Shown one piece after another: positions 6,551 through 6,554 of a stretch of 6,554 nucleotides of DNA. The DNA lies in NCBI GenBank assembly GCA_026390535.1, contig JAPLFT010000113.1, positions 1 to 6,554 of the forward strand, given 5' to 3'. Numbering within the stretch: the first letter of the stretch is position 1; each line of letters opens with the position of its first letter. Below the pieces are notes generated by a model, which was given only the letters and a program-made list of their open reading frames with translations, searched no databases and was not told the origin of the DNA. The stretch is from Pseudomonadota bacterium (GTDB taxonomy: Bacteria > Bdellovibrionota > JAFGOL01). The translations under genes and the position numbers were made by a program.

Positions 6551-6554
6551 TGTG

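Overview
The window comes from a bacterial chromosome of modest G+C. The coding parts look like roughly 38-40% G+C, and the central gap drops to about 18% by hand count over 4861-5040. The gene set suggests a fermentative, glycogen-storing bacterium: a long-form alpha-glucan phosphorylase, a ComEB-type dCMP deaminase, a long-form phosphofructokinase, a shikimate-kinase-fold protein and an Elp3-like radical SAM protein. Clostridia, spirochaetes and several candidate phyla carry such genes, and the sequence alone does not fix the phylum.

Layout. 1-4603 is a tight plus-strand cluster: a broken glycogen phosphorylase (5' end outside the window), then dCMP deaminase, phosphofructokinase and a divergent shikimate kinase homologue. 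Gaps are 44 bp, 2 bp and a TTGA overlap, so this is probably one operon. 4604-5509 is a 906-bp gap without a convincing gene. It holds two XerCD/dif-like sites in the same orientation (4730-4757 and 5085-5112; the second is much better), an 18% G+C block with inverted repeats, a diverged tandem repeat, a long foldable element (5325-5449) that looks like a structured RNA on the plus strand, and a strong intrinsic terminator for the minus strand (5449-5487). 5510-6554 is a minus-strand radical SAM gene interrupted by an in-frame TAA.

How it fits together. Phosphorylase (glucose 1-phosphate from glycogen) and phosphofructokinase would feed stored glucan into glycolysis. The deaminase supplies dUMP for thymidylate synthesis. 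The last gene of the cluster has a shikimate kinase fold but has lost several signature residues. Genes on both sides point towards the dif-like site at 5085-5112, as expected near a replication terminus.

Two genes are damaged in 6.5 kb. The phosphorylase has lost about 75-80 internal codons, including the catalytic His segment, and the reading frame shifts at the junction. The radical SAM gene has a nonsense codon between its FeS cysteine motif and the rest of the barrel. This fits genome decay, as in a host-restricted or reducing lineage, but sequencing or assembly error must be excluded first.
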